Part shown: piece by piece, positions 16,907 through 25,945 of the stretch
Layout: the number at the start of each line of letters is the position of its first letter
Numbering within the stretch: position 1 is the stretch's first letter
NCBI GenBank assembly: GCA_026707665.1
Contig: JAPOWK010000084.1
Location: forward strand, 1-64,000
DNA length: 64,000 nt
From: Chloroflexota bacterium
Lineage (GTDB): Bacteria; Chloroflexota; Anaerolineae; Aggregatilineales; Phototrophicaceae
Direction of reading: 5' to 3'
Notes under the pieces: generated by a model
What the model saw: only the letters and a program-made list of their open reading frames with translations
The model's database searches: none
What the model was told of the DNA's origin: nothing
Program-made: the position numbers and the translations under genes

Positions 16907-18442
16907 TCATTCAATCGGTGGTCGATATTGCAGCGCTTCGGCGATATGCGGGACCTGGATATCGGCGGACGCGTCCAGGTCGGCGATCGTTCGGCTGAGC
17001 TTGAGCACGCGATGATAGCTGCGCGCGCTCAGCCGCAGCTTCTTCACTGAGAGCGTCAGAATCCCCCGCGCCTCGTCATTCAGCGCGCAATACTGGTCGA
17101 TTTCACTGACCGACATATCGGCGTTGGCGACGAGCCCCGGATGATCTTGGAACCGTTCGGTTTGGCGGCTGCGCGCTTCTTCCACCCGCTGTCGAATATC
17201 ACGAGAGCGCTCGGCGCGCGCCTCGCCCATTAGCTTGTCGAAATCTACCCGCGGCACAGCGACGTGGATATCGATGCGGTCGAGAATCGGTCCGGAGATT
17301 CGCGATTGATAGCGCTGGATTTGATTCGGCGTGCAAGAACAGGCTTGCAGGGGATCGCCATAAAAGCCGCAGGGGCAGGGGTTTCGCGCGCCGACCAGCA
17401 AGAAATTGGCGGGGAAGGTGATGCTGCCCTTTGCCCGGCTGATGGTCACGATCTTGTCTTCAATTGGCTGCCGCAGCACCTCCAGCACTTTGCTTGAGTG
17501 CTCGTTGATTTCATCGAGGAATAAGACGCCACGATGAGCCAGGCTGATTTCGCCTGGTTTCGGGATCGAACCGCCGCCGACTAGCCCAACCTGGGAAATG
17601 GTGTGGTGGGGCGCGCGGAAGGGCCGTTGGCGGACGAGCGGCTCGTCCTGCGATAGCATGTCCACGATGGAGTAGATCCGGGTGACCTCGAGCGATTCTT
17701 GCAGCGTCAATGCAGGCAGGATGCCGGCCAGCGCCCGCGCTTGCAGGCTCTTGCCCGCGCCCGGCGGACCCGACATCAGGATATTGTGGTTGCCGGCGGC
17801 CGCCACTTCCAGAGCGCGCTTCACATGCTCCTGGCCGCGTATATCGGCGAAGTCCTCAATGCCATCAGCAAGCGGGGAGTCCGCGTCTTGACCGTTCGCA
17901 AGGGGCTGGAAGGGCTCAATCGGATTCAGCTGATAGAGATGCTCAACCAACTGGCCGATGGATTGCACCGGAATGATCGATACGTCTTCAAGCAAAGCGG
18001 CTTCCGCTGCATCGGCTTCGGGCACGTAAACCGTGTCCAAGCCCTGCTGCATAGCGGTGTACACCATCGGCAGGACGCCTTGCACGTGGCGGATGCTGCC
18101 GTCCAGTGAAAGCTCGCCGATGAACATGGAATTGTCCAGCGCGTGCAGCGGGATCTGATCGGTGGCGGCCAGTACGCCGATAGCGATCGCCAGGTCATAC
18201 GATGGTCCATGCTTGTGAATATCGGCCGGCGAAAGATTGACCACATAAGCTTTGTTGGGAAAGCGCAGCCCGCTGTTGCGGATGGCCGAGCGGGCGCGGT
18301 CCTTGCTCTCGCGCACGGCCAAGCCCGGCAAGCCCACCAGATTAAAGCTGGGCAGCGCCGCGCGCGGGTTGAAGTCGGTCTGGACCTCGACGATCTGGCC
18401 GTCCAAGCCGATGACGGCGCAGGTGTTGACGATGGCTAGCAT
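16907..18442 (-). CDS. comM: YifB/ComM family Mg-chelatase-like AAA+ ATPase
   Basis: 511 residues. The N-terminal ChlI domain starts at GLDGQIVEVQTDFNPRA with the typical LPSFNLVGLPGLAVRES and S16-protease-like fold. The AAA+ core follows: Walker A GPPGAGKS near residue 225, RPFRAPHHTIS, and Walker B GVLFLDEINE. A zinc-binding-like NPCPCGFYGD and a C-terminal helical lid end the protein. ComM helicases drive branch migration during recombination of incoming DNA in naturally transformable bacteria. It has a good ribosome binding site (AGGGGAG) and lies 89 bases beyond the homoaconitase small subunit gene in the same orientation. Confidence 0.9.
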   Translation of the reverse strand: MLAIVNTCAVIGLDGQIVEVQTDFNPRAALPSFNLVGLPGLAVRESKDRARSAIRNSGLRFPNKAYVVNLSPADIHKHGPSYDLAIAIGVLAATDQIPLHALDNSMFIGELSLDGSIRHVQGVLPMVYTAMQQGLDTVYVPEADAAEAALLEDVSIIPVQSIGQLVEHLYQLNPIEPFQPLANGQDADSPLADGIEDFADIRGQEHVKRALEVAAAGNHNILMSGPPGAGKSLQARALAGILPALTLQESLEVTRIYSIVDMLSQDEPLVRQRPFRAPHHTISQVGLVGGGSIPKPGEISLAHRGVLFLDEINEHSSKVLEVLRQPIEDKIVTISRAKGSITFPANFLLVGARNPCPCGFYGDPLQACSCTPNQIQRYQSRISGPILDRIDIHVAVPRVDFDKLMGEARAERSRDIRQRVEEARSRQTERFQDHPGLVANADMSVSEIDQYCALNDEARGILTLSVKKLRLSARSYHRVLKLSRTIADLDASADIQVPHIAEALQYRPPIE

Positions 18443-18531
18443 AGGCGCTCCCCTTTGCGCGCAGGCGATATCGCGTAATATTACAGGTGAATTCCTGGAA
18501 AATCACCGGCAATCTGCGTTATTGGCTGCGT

Positions 18532-19023
18532 TCAGGAGTTTTGTTGAAGGAAAGCGATAATGCCGCCGGCGCTGACAATTTCGCGCACCTGATCCGGCAA
18601 TGGCGGAAACGAATAAGCCGCTCCCGCATAATGGATCTGTGCCTCGTCCATATCGATCTCGATCTTTGCGCCGTCTGCAGCCGCCTCAGCGAGTTCGGGG
18701 CAGGTGATGACCAGCAGTCCGCCGTTTATCGCGTTGCGATAGTAGATTCGCGCAAAGCTGCTGGCGATGACAGCGTGGATGCCGGCCGCGATTAGACAAT
18801 GGACCGCTTGCTCGCGGCTGCTGCCATTGCCCCAGTTGCGCCCGGCGACAATGACATCTCCCGCTTGGACCGCGCCGGCGAAGCTTGGGTCGAGGTCTTC
18901 CAGGGCGTGGCGCGCCAATTCCGCCGGATCCCGGTCAATGGTGTAGGTATACTTGCCGGGAAAGATGACATCCGTGTTGACATTGTCGCCGTACTTCCAG
19001 ACCCGATGTCGCGTTCTCGCCAT
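18532..19023 (-). CDS. hacB: Homoaconitase small subunit (LeuD/HacB family)
   Basis: 163 residues, typical for the swivel subunit of isopropylmalate/homoaconitate isomerases. The conserved GDNVNTDVIFPGKY near the N-terminus and GRNWGNGSSREQA in the middle are the family marks. With HacA it isomerises homocitrate to homoisocitrate. I chose the ATG at 19023 (MARTRHRVWKYGDN) with GGGAGAGG upstream, not the longer ORF. It follows hacA by 46 bases. LeuD of leucine synthesis cannot be excluded from sequence alone. The adjacent homocitrate synthase and lysine genes favour the lysine pathway, and no leuA, leuB or ilv genes are present here. Confidence 0.8.
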   Translation of the reverse strand: MARTRHRVWKYGDNVNTDVIFPGKYTYTIDRDPAELARHALEDLDPSFAGAVQAGDVIVAGRNWGNGSSREQAVHCLIAAGIHAVIASSFARIYYRNAINGGLLVITCPELAEAAADGAKIEIDMDEAQIHYAGAAYSFPPLPDQVREIVSAGGIIAFLQQNS

Positions 19024-19069
19024 GCCTGAGCTTCCTCTCCCGAGGCAACAGTCATTTGCCAACTGGGAT

Positions 19070-20350
19070 TCAGCCGGTCAGTTCGGCCGGATGGATGAGC
19101 CGTCCGGCAATGCAGCTCGCCGCGACCACGGCCGGATTCGCAAGATAGATTTCGGCGCCGGGCTCGCCCATTCGTCCGCGAAAGTTTCGATTGGCGCTGC
19201 TGATACATACCTCGCCCGGCGCCAGAACGCCGGAATGAACGCCCATGCAGGGTCCGCAGCCAGGTGTGCCAATGGTGGCGCCGGCGTCGATGAGATCGGC
19301 GATATAACCGGCCTCAGCCGCGTCGCGCAGCACCATCGATGAAGCCGGTATAACAATCAGCCGCTTGCTTAGTCGCCGGCCGCGCGCGATTTCGGCCGCG
19401 GCCGCGATGTCTTCCAGCCGTCCGTTGGTGCAGGTGCCGATGAAACCGACATCGACTTCTGTGGCTTCTATCTCAGACAGGGCTTGCGTATTGTCCACGC
19501 TGTGCGGGCATGAAATCATTGGCTCGATTTCGTCCAATGCGATCTGATATTGGCTAGCATAGTTCGCGCCCGGATCAGCACAGAGCGCGCGTTGACGAAA
19601 GGTTGCCAGCCTGTCTTCGTGATTATCCGGGCGCGTCCGTCCGAGCGTCTTTTCCAGCCAGCGCCAGGTGACCGCGTCCGGCGCCATGCAGGCGTTCTTC
19701 GCGCCCATCTCCGCCATCATATTCGTCAGAACGGCACGCGAATCCGGTGACAAGCCAGCGACGCCGTCGCCAGCGAACTCGACCGCCATGTAGGTCGCGC
19801 CGTCGGCCGACAGATCTCCAATCAAGTGGATGGTCAAGTCTTTGGTCGTAACCCCAGGATTCAGCCTTCCCGAAAGCGTGATGCGCATCGTCTCCGGGAC
19901 GCGCAGCCACAATTGCCCGGTCGCCCACAGAGCCGCGACCTCGCTGCGCCCGATGCCGGCGCTGAAGGCGCCAAGCCAGCCATAATGCGTGCTGTGGCTG
20001 TCGGCGCCCAAGAGAGTCATGCCCGGGCCGACAATGCCTTCTTCGCAGAGGACCTGGTGACAGATGCCGCGCCCGACTTCAAAGAAATGCATGATGCCTT
20101 GGGCGCGAACGAATTCACGCACGCGCGCGTGATTCTGGGCGTGGCTGGCCGTCGGTGGCGGCGCCGCGTGATCGAGCGTGATCGCCAGCCGGTCGGGAAC
20201 CTTGACCCGTCCTTGAGGCAACTGCTCGAAGATCCGGGCGATCGCGGCGGTGTTGTCATGGCTCAGAATGACATCCGGTTCAATGAAGACGATTTCACCG
20301 GGTTTGACTATGTCATTGCCGCTGGCCCGCGCCAGCAGCTTTTCCGTCAT
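19070..20350 (-). CDS. hacA: Homoaconitase large subunit (LeuC/HacA family)
   Basis: About 426 residues. The iron-sulfur ligands are visible as FIGTCTNGR and [10 protein letters not shown], and the early motif [13 protein letters not shown] is typical. At this length it belongs to the short archaeal/Thermus-type LeuC/HacA group. It dehydrates homocitrate and rehydrates cis-homoaconitate together with HacB. The ATG at 20350 gives [11 protein letters not shown], the usual family start; a TTG at 20365 is also possible. It is separated from the other lysine genes by a convergent MFS gene, so it may have its own promoter in the 79-base gap with that divergent gene. Confidence 0.82.
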   Translation of the reverse strand: MTEKLLARASGNDIVKPGEIVFIEPDVILSHDNTAAIARIFEQLPQGRVKVPDRLAITLDHAAPPPTASHAQNHARVREFVRAQGIMHFFEVGRGICHQVLCEEGIVGPGMTLLGADSHSTHYGWLGAFSAGIGRSEVAALWATGQLWLRVPETMRITLSGRLNPGVTTKDLTIHLIGDLSADGATYMAVEFAGDGVAGLSPDSRAVLTNMMAEMGAKNACMAPDAVTWRWLEKTLGRTRPDNHEDRLATFRQRALCADPGANYASQYQIALDEIEPMISCPHSVDNTQALSEIEATEVDVGFIGTCTNGRLEDIAAAAEIARGRRLSKRLIVIPASSMVLRDAAEAGYIADLIDAGATIGTPGCGPCMGVHSGVLAPGEVCISSANRNFRGRMGEPGAEIYLANPAVVAASCIAGRLIHPAELTG

Positions 20351-20429
20351 GGTTTGCGCTGTCAATTGCTGAACACTTTCTCAATACTGCAATTTGGATA
20401 GTCTGCTAGAATTGCCGCTTGGCATTCAA

Positions 20430-21737
20430 ATGACCACGCTGGCTGGCTCTATGCTGCCGCAGGATCTGCGCGACAAGCTCCATCACAACGCTGTCGTCAA
20501 TATATTTGATGGCAGTCTGTTCGGCTTTGGCCTCATGGGTTTGGCATCGTATGTTACCATAATCCCGCTGTTCCTGTCGTTCCTCACTGAGTCGACCGCG
20601 TTGATCGGCTTTGTCGCCACGCTTTTCCACATCGGCTGGCAAGTGCCGCAATTGCTGACCTCCAGCTACGTCGCCAGTCTTCAGCGTTACAAGCCGATGG
20701 TCTTGGCAATGACCATGGTCGAGCGCGTGCCCTATTTCGGGCTGGCGCTGCTGGCATTCATGATCCCGCAGATTGGCCTGGATGCGGCGCTTGTCCTGGC
20801 GCTGATCCTGCTCGGAGTGCAGTCGCTGGGCGGCGGATTCACCGGCACGGCCTGGCAGAGCATGATCAGCAAGATTATGCCGCCTCATCGTCTCGGCGCT
20901 TTCTTCGGCATTCAAGCTGCCTGCGTCAATCTCTTCGGCGCCGGCGGCGCATTGCTCGCCAGCGTCATCCTTGAGAGGCTGGACTTTCCCGAAAGTTTTT
21001 CGCTGTTGTTCACGTTGGCTGGTATCAGCCTGCTGGTGTCCTTTGTGGGTTTGGCCTTGACCTATGAACCGAAGAGTCATCCGCGGAATGTGGCTGAACC
21101 GGTCAGATGGCGTCAATTTGGCGGACGCCTGCGGCAAATTCTGCGCGAAGACGACAACTTTCGCTGGTTTCTCATCGCGCGGGGCTTAACCGCGGTGAGC
21201 CTGACCGCGATTTCCTTTTACACCATTTACGGCATTCGGCGCTTCGAGATGTCGCCAGAATTCGCCGGTGTCTTGACCAGCGTGCTGCTGGTTTCCAATA
21301 CCTTGAGCAGTTCGGTCATCGGCTGGGTCGGAGATCGCTGGGGCCACCGGCGCGTTCTGATAACGGCTAATCTGCTGACCGTGTTGGGGATCGCTATTGC
21401 CCTGCAGGCCAGCGATGTCAGCTGGTTCTACGCGGTTTTCGCCTTGACCGGTATCGTTAATTCGGCGCAGTGGTCCACAATCATGACCTTCACCGTGCAA
21501 TTCGGCTCGGTGGCGGAGCGCCCTTATTACATCGGGATGGCAAATTCACTCATCGCGCCGGTGACGATTTTCGCGCCGATTTTTGGCGGTTGGCTGGTCG
21601 ATGCCGTCAACTTCGAACTCACCTTCGGCATCTTCGCGCTGGCTGGTTTTCTGTCGATCTTGGTCTATGTCTTCCCCATGGGCGATCCGCAGGGGGCATC
21701 CCCCGCGCGCAAGCGGAATGTCGCCCCCGCCGATTAG
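20430..21737 (+). CDS. Major facilitator superfamily transporter
   Basis: About 435 residues with twelve predicted membrane helices and the loop motif GWVGDRWGHRRVLI between helices 8 and 9, a copy of the MFS motif A. The N-terminal half holds IPLFLSFLTESTALIGFVATLFHIGWQVPQLL. It sits between hcs and hacA on the opposite strand and overlaps the stop codon of hcs. This position could suggest export or uptake of lysine or a precursor, but that is only inferred from location. The ATG at 20430 is preferred over a TTG at 20394; an extended -10 (TGC TAGAAT) lies at 20404-20412 upstream. Confidence 0.8.
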   Translation: MTTLAGSMLPQDLRDKLHHNAVVNIFDGSLFGFGLMGLASYVTIIPLFLSFLTESTALIGFVATLFHIGWQVPQLLTSSYVASLQRYKPMVLAMTMVERVPYFGLALLAFMIPQIGLDAALVLALILLGVQSLGGGFTGTAWQSMISKIMPPHRLGAFFGIQAACVNLFGAGGALLASVILERLDFPESFSLLFTLAGISLLVSFVGLALTYEPKSHPRNVAEPVRWRQFGGRLRQILREDDNFRWFLIARGLTAVSLTAISFYTIYGIRRFEMSPEFAGVLTSVLLVSNTLSSSVIGWVGDRWGHRRVLITANLLTVLGIAIALQASDVSWFYAVFALTGIVNSAQWSTIMTFTVQFGSVAERPYYIGMANSLIAPVTIFAPIFGGWLVDAVNFELTFGIFALAGFLSILVYVFPMGDPQGASPARKRNVAPAD

Positions 21738-22885
21738 TCGTCGACTGGCAGCATCATTTTGCTGAGGATTCTGTTGACGTCTTCCAGGGTAATCGGCCGT
21801 TCGTCCGCCATCAGCTTGATCTGAGCCGTGACCAGGTTGAGCACGTCGTTGGGCAGGGTGATGCCGCGGCCGGCGGCGTATTCACGGACGGCGTTACGTC
21901 CCACCAGGCGATGGGCGACATCTATGATGCGCGGCAAGCCAAAGTCTTCCGGGTCAATCGCTTCATAGGTGGTCGGGTTCTTCAATACGGCATTGGTATG
22001 AACGCCCGCCTTGTGGTGAAACGCGACCTCGCCGGTGATAGGCGTATTGTAGGGAATTTCGATGCCCAGTTTCTCAGCCACGACCCGTTCAATCTCGGGC
22101 AGCAGGTTTAGCTGGTACTTCTCCACCAGCGATCTATCGCAGGTATAGAGCCGGCCGACCAGCGCGCCCATTGGCGTGATGCCGTTGCGTTCACCGATGC
22201 CCAAGACTGTCGTGTCAATATGGGTCGCGCCCGCTTGCAAGGCGCAGAAGGCGTTGGCGACGGCGCAGCTGCTGTCGTTATGACCGTGGAACTCGATATC
22301 GCAGCTCACCACGTCGCGCAAATTAGAAATGAGGTTGTAGGTTTGCAGCGGATCGGCGATGCCCACCGTGTCGGCGACCCCGACGCGATCCACGCCCGCC
22401 AAGTCCATCGCGCGGTAGACCGTCATAACATCGGCGAAATTGCTGCGGAAGGTATCCTCCGTGCTGAAGCGCGTCTCAATGTCTTGCTGATTCAGATAGG
22501 CGATGACCTCCTGCCCAATCTCAATGACCTGCTCGAGGCTCTTGCCATGGCTGTATTCGCGCATGTATTCAGATGTTCCGATATAGACATCGGCGCCGTC
22601 AACGCCACAATCGACCGCCAGCCTGGCGTCATCCATATTGGCGCGAATATGCGTCAAGAGCTTGAACCGGCGCGGCATATCGGCGAGGGCGCGGATGGCA
22701 TCGGCGCTTTGCGGGCTGGCCACCGGCGTGGACAACTCCATGTATTCGACGCCAAATTGATCGAGTAGCTGAGCGATTTCGCGCTTGTCGTCCAAGGTAA
22801 AGTGCGTCCCGCGGAATTGCTCGCCTTCACGCAAAGTGGAATCGATGAAGTTGAATCCGGGAACTGGAATTTTGCGATTGTGCAT
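21734..22885 (-). CDS. hcs: Homocitrate synthase
   Basis: 383 residues. The N-terminus FNFIDSTLREGEQFRGTHF is the catalytic Arg-Asp/Glu region of the homocitrate/isopropylmalate synthase family, and IEFHGHND holds the metal-binding His pair. The DSTLREGEQF form, the absence of the long LeuA regulatory domain and the size match the Thermus-type homocitrate synthase. It condenses 2-oxoglutarate and acetyl-CoA as the first step of the aminoadipate lysine route. It is the last gene of the operon that starts with lysW, 17 bases after lysK. Its stop overlaps the convergent MFS stop. Confidence 0.85.
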   Translation of the reverse strand: MHNRKIPVPGFNFIDSTLREGEQFRGTHFTLDDKREIAQLLDQFGVEYMELSTPVASPQSADAIRALADMPRRFKLLTHIRANMDDARLAVDCGVDGADVYIGTSEYMREYSHGKSLEQVIEIGQEVIAYLNQQDIETRFSTEDTFRSNFADVMTVYRAMDLAGVDRVGVADTVGIADPLQTYNLISNLRDVVSCDIEFHGHNDSSCAVANAFCALQAGATHIDTTVLGIGERNGITPMGALVGRLYTCDRSLVEKYQLNLLPEIERVVAEKLGIEIPYNTPITGEVAFHHKAGVHTNAVLKNPTTYEAIDPEDFGLPRIIDVAHRLVGRNAVREYAAGRGITLPNDVLNLVTAQIKLMADERPITLEDVNRILSKMMLPVDD

Positions 22886-22902
22886 TGGTTGACTGACCTC
22901 AC

Positions 22903-23955
22903 TCAGACGGTCTCAAGGACGAGTGTCAAAACGTCAATCGCGCGCAGGTACTCGTCAAGTTGAATGTGCTCGTCCGGGGTATGGTCCAGCGCGGAATCGC
23001 CCGGTCCATAAGCCACGATCGGGCAGTCCCAACGCGGACCGACAATGTTCATATCGGATGTGCCGGTCTTGAAAACGAAGCGCGGGACGCCGCCCTTGGC
23101 GCGGATCGCTCGCCGGAAGTGACGGCTGAGCGCGCTATTTTTGTCGCTGCTGAAGGCGCATTCGGCGCCGCGCCCCGACACGGTTGCGCCATCGCTCGCG
23201 GGAAATTGAAGACGGATTTCGTCCGGCATGACATTGGGCGGTAGGCGGAAACCAACGGTCATCTCTGCCACGCCGTTGACGCCTTCCTGCCAGGTATTGA
23301 TATCGCGAACCGAGGGGTCCAGCCTGGCATACAGCGAACCGATGCCAGCATTGAAATCGTCGCAGTATGTTTTGATGCCCTGCCAATAATCCAAAGCGCG
23401 TTCCGCCGGGCTGGGCGCTTCCCCGGCGCTATGCGCGAGGCCGCCTTCCCAGCGCCAGTCTAGCAGGAGCCGACCCTTGTAGCCCAAGGTGATGCGATCC
23501 CATTGCGATGGCTCGCCAATGACGCAGCAGGCTGGCTGGTATTGGGTCAGCGCATAGTGGGCGCCGCGACTGGTGGCCGCCTCTTCTTCCACCGCGCCGA
23601 TGACGATGACTTGAACGTCCGCTGCTAAATTGGCTCTGGCTGCTGCCACGGCGAATGCGCACAGCGGTCCCTTGGCGTCGACGGCGCCGCGTCCATAAAG
23701 GGTTCGATTCTCCAGCCGAACCGGCGGAAAGCCGGCGAAGGTATCGATATGCCCTAGCAATACAATCTGACGTGAACCGGTCCCGATGATGCCAACCGCG
23801 TTTCCAGCCTCATCGACAAAGGCGTCGTCATATCCGTGTCGCCGCATCCACGAGGTCAGGAAGGCAGCCGCCTCCGCTTCGTCGCAAGACGGGCTGGGAA
23901 TGGCGACCACATCATGCAGCAATTGCGCCGCGCCGCTGTCGGATTGGTGGCTCAT
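22903..23955 (-). CDS. lysK: [LysW]-lysine hydrolase (M20 family)
   Basis: 350 residues. The M20 metallopeptidase zinc motifs are clear: IVLLGHIDTFAGFPPV (first His/Asp), LYGRGAVDAKGPL (bridging Asp) and VEEEAATSRGAHY (catalytic Glu pair). It releases lysine from the gamma-carboxyl of the LysW C-terminal Glu, the last step of the pathway. ArgE/DapE-type M20 enzymes look similar, but the short length and the position between lysJ and hcs identify it as LysK. It begins three bases after the stop of lysJ. Some LysK enzymes also act on ornithine; here a separate argJ exists, so that need is less likely. Confidence 0.88.
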   Translation of the reverse strand: MSHQSDSGAAQLLHDVVAIPSPSCDEAEAAAFLTSWMRRHGYDDAFVDEAGNAVGIIGTGSRQIVLLGHIDTFAGFPPVRLENRTLYGRGAVDAKGPLCAFAVAAARANLAADVQVIVIGAVEEEAATSRGAHYALTQYQPACCVIGEPSQWDRITLGYKGRLLLDWRWEGGLAHSAGEAPSPAERALDYWQGIKTYCDDFNAGIGSLYARLDPSVRDINTWQEGVNGVAEMTVGFRLPPNVMPDEIRLQFPASDGATVSGRGAECAFSSDKNSALSRHFRRAIRAKGGVPRFVFKTGTSDMNIVGPRWDCPIVAYGPGDSALDHTPDEHIQLDEYLRAIDVLTLVLETV

Positions 23956-23958
23956 CCG

Positions 23959-25125
23959 CTATCCCAGAACGGCTTCGATTGCGCCGGAAACAATAGAAAG
24001 CTGCTCGCGACTGATGATCAACGGCGGCAGCAAGCGCAGCGTATTCAGTCCAGCAGGCAGGGCGAGCACACCTTGTTCCTGGAGCGCCTTCAGTATTGGT
24101 GTCACGCGACCTCTTAACTCAAGACCGATCATGAGCCCGCGGCCGCGCACTTGGCGTACGCCGCGCAAATTCAGCGCGGTCAATTCTTCAATGAACCACT
24201 CGCCGTTGACTCGCGCCCTTTCGACCAAACCCTCATCGCGTATCGCGCTGATCGCGGCGATAGCGGCGGCGCAAGCGAGCGGGTTGCCCCCGAATGTGCT
24301 GCCATGGGTAGCGCGGTCTATCGGTCCGTGCGCGTCACGCCAGCAGACGGCGCCCATCGGCAGGCCGCCAGCGATCGCTTTGCCGATCGATATGATGTCG
24401 GGGATGATGCCGGCTTGCTCGAATCCAAACCATCTTCCCGTTCGGCCCAAGCCGGTTTGAATCTCGTCAATAATCAGCTTGGCGCCCTTTTGATCGCAGC
24501 GCTCGCGCAGCGCACCCAGATATTCGTCATCGGCCGGGTGCACGCCGCCTTCGCCCTGGATCGCCTCGACGACGACAGCCGCCGTCGCTTCCGTGATCGC
24601 ATTCCGTGCCGCTTCAATGTCGTTGAAGGCCACATAGTCGACAGTTGGCAGCCATTCCTGAAAGGGCTTGCGGTATTTTTGCGTCCAGGTCAAGGAGAGG
24701 GCGCCGGTTGTTCGACCATGAAAGGAGCGCTTCGCCGCGACGATACCATCGCGTCCGGTTAGCAGCTTGGCCACTTTCAGCGCGCCCTCGTTGGCTTCGG
24801 CGCCACTGTTGCATAGAAAAAAGCGCTTGAGATCCGCCGGCATCACACTTGTCAGCAGCTGATAGAGCGCGGCGCGGCGATCGTTGTAGAAGGACTCGTG
24901 GCAAGTGATCAGAGTCGCCGCCTGCTGGCTTATCGCCTTGATGACCGCCGGATGGCAATGGCCGAGCGCCGCTACGCCTTGGCCGCTGGTCGCGTCCAGA
25001 TAGCGATTGCCCAACTGGTCGTATGCGTAGACGCCCTCGCCGCGAACCAATGCCGTCGGTCGCTTGCCATAAGCGCCGGATCCGTGCCGATTCTCTAAAT
25101 CGAAGAGAGATTCAGTCTCAATCAT
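23959..25125 (-). CDS. lysJ: [LysW]-aminoadipate semialdehyde aminotransferase
   Basis: 388 residues of class III PLP aminotransferase fold. The cofactor-binding run is LIIDEIQTGLGRTG followed by ISIGKAIAGGLPMGAV, with the Schiff-base Lys in SIGKAIAGG. SHGSTFGGNPLACAAA ends the active site. It transaminates LysW-aminoadipate semialdehyde to LysW-lysine with glutamate as donor. It resembles ArgD, but argD is present separately at 61.7 kb and this copy lies between lysZ and lysK. Its ATG overlaps the stop of lysZ by four bases (ATGA), indicating coupled translation. Confidence 0.9.
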   Translation of the reverse strand: MIETESLFDLENRHGSGAYGKRPTALVRGEGVYAYDQLGNRYLDATSGQGVAALGHCHPAVIKAISQQAATLITCHESFYNDRRAALYQLLTSVMPADLKRFFLCNSGAEANEGALKVAKLLTGRDGIVAAKRSFHGRTTGALSLTWTQKYRKPFQEWLPTVDYVAFNDIEAARNAITEATAAVVVEAIQGEGGVHPADDEYLGALRERCDQKGAKLIIDEIQTGLGRTGRWFGFEQAGIIPDIISIGKAIAGGLPMGAVCWRDAHGPIDRATHGSTFGGNPLACAAAIAAISAIRDEGLVERARVNGEWFIEELTALNLRGVRQVRGRGLMIGLELRGRVTPILKALQEQGVLALPAGLNTLRLLPPLIISREQLSIVSGAIEAVLG

Positions 25126-25931
25126 GGGGTAAACCTCGTGCCAGCACCGTCCAGCGCGCGCGACACCGGATAGGAAACACGTCCATCAGCAATAATGACG
25201 CGCTCGACGCCCAGAGAGAGCGCCTCCTGGGCGGCTAGTACCTTTCGTTTCATTCGTCCTTGCGCCCAATCCAGCGCCCCGTCAATCTGCGAATGGGGCA
25301 CGTGATCGACAATGGAAGATTCGTCAGGAAAACGCCGATACAGCCCGGCGACATTGCTTAGGATAACGAGAGTCTCGGCGTCCAGCGCTCCAGAGACGGC
25401 GGCGGCGGCGCGATCGCCATCGACATTGAGGGGACCGTCGCTGCTGCGCGCCATCGGCGGCAGCACCGGTATATTGCCCTGGTCGAGCGTTCGACGGAGT
25501 ATTGCGTCATCAGCGCCGATAATCGAGCCGCTGTGGTCATCGCGGATCACGCGCACGCGTCCGTTCACTACCGCTCGAATCGCCGTTTTGCGCCGGCCCA
25601 TCAGCGCCAGATTTTCGCCCACGAATCCGACCGCGCTCAAGCCCCGCTCGCGCAATGCCGATACCAGCGACTCATTGGCTGCTTCCGCGGCGCGGACGTA
25701 GATGTCGCGCACAGCCGGCGGGGTATAACGGGAGCTGTGTCCGGATGGTGATTGCAGCGACTGCACCTCGACGCCGCTCTCCAGGCAGAGCTGATTCATG
25801 ATCGCGCTGACGCCATGCACGACAGCGAGTGAGCGCCTACCGGCAATCGCTGACAAATCATCACATGCGGCCGCCAAGTCCAAGCCTTCTCCACCTCCCA
25901 ACTTGACGACCAAAAATCTTGATGCAGCCAT
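25122..25931 (-). CDS. lysZ: [LysW]-aminoadipate kinase
   Basis: 269 residues of the amino acid kinase family. FLVVKLGGGEGLD opens the fold, ending in a loop with NVAGLYRRFPDES and KRKVLAAQEALSLGVERVIIADG. It phosphorylates the carboxyl of aminoadipate attached to LysW. The sequence of the LysZ/ArgB family separates from standard ArgB by the longer substrate loop SPSGHSSRYTPPAVRDIYVRA, which in LysZ proteins contacts the acidic LysW carrier. A standard ArgB lies at 60.9 kb. It is 14 bases downstream of lysY and overlaps lysJ. Confidence 0.88.
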   Translation of the reverse strand: MAASRFLVVKLGGGEGLDLAAACDDLSAIAGRRSLAVVHGVSAIMNQLCLESGVEVQSLQSPSGHSSRYTPPAVRDIYVRAAEAANESLVSALRERGLSAVGFVGENLALMGRRKTAIRAVVNGRVRVIRDDHSGSIIGADDAILRRTLDQGNIPVLPPMARSSDGPLNVDGDRAAAAVSGALDAETLVILSNVAGLYRRFPDESSIVDHVPHSQIDGALDWAQGRMKRKVLAAQEALSLGVERVIIADGRVSYPVSRALDGAGTRFTP

Positions 25932-25945
25932 CGTCCCGCTTCTCT

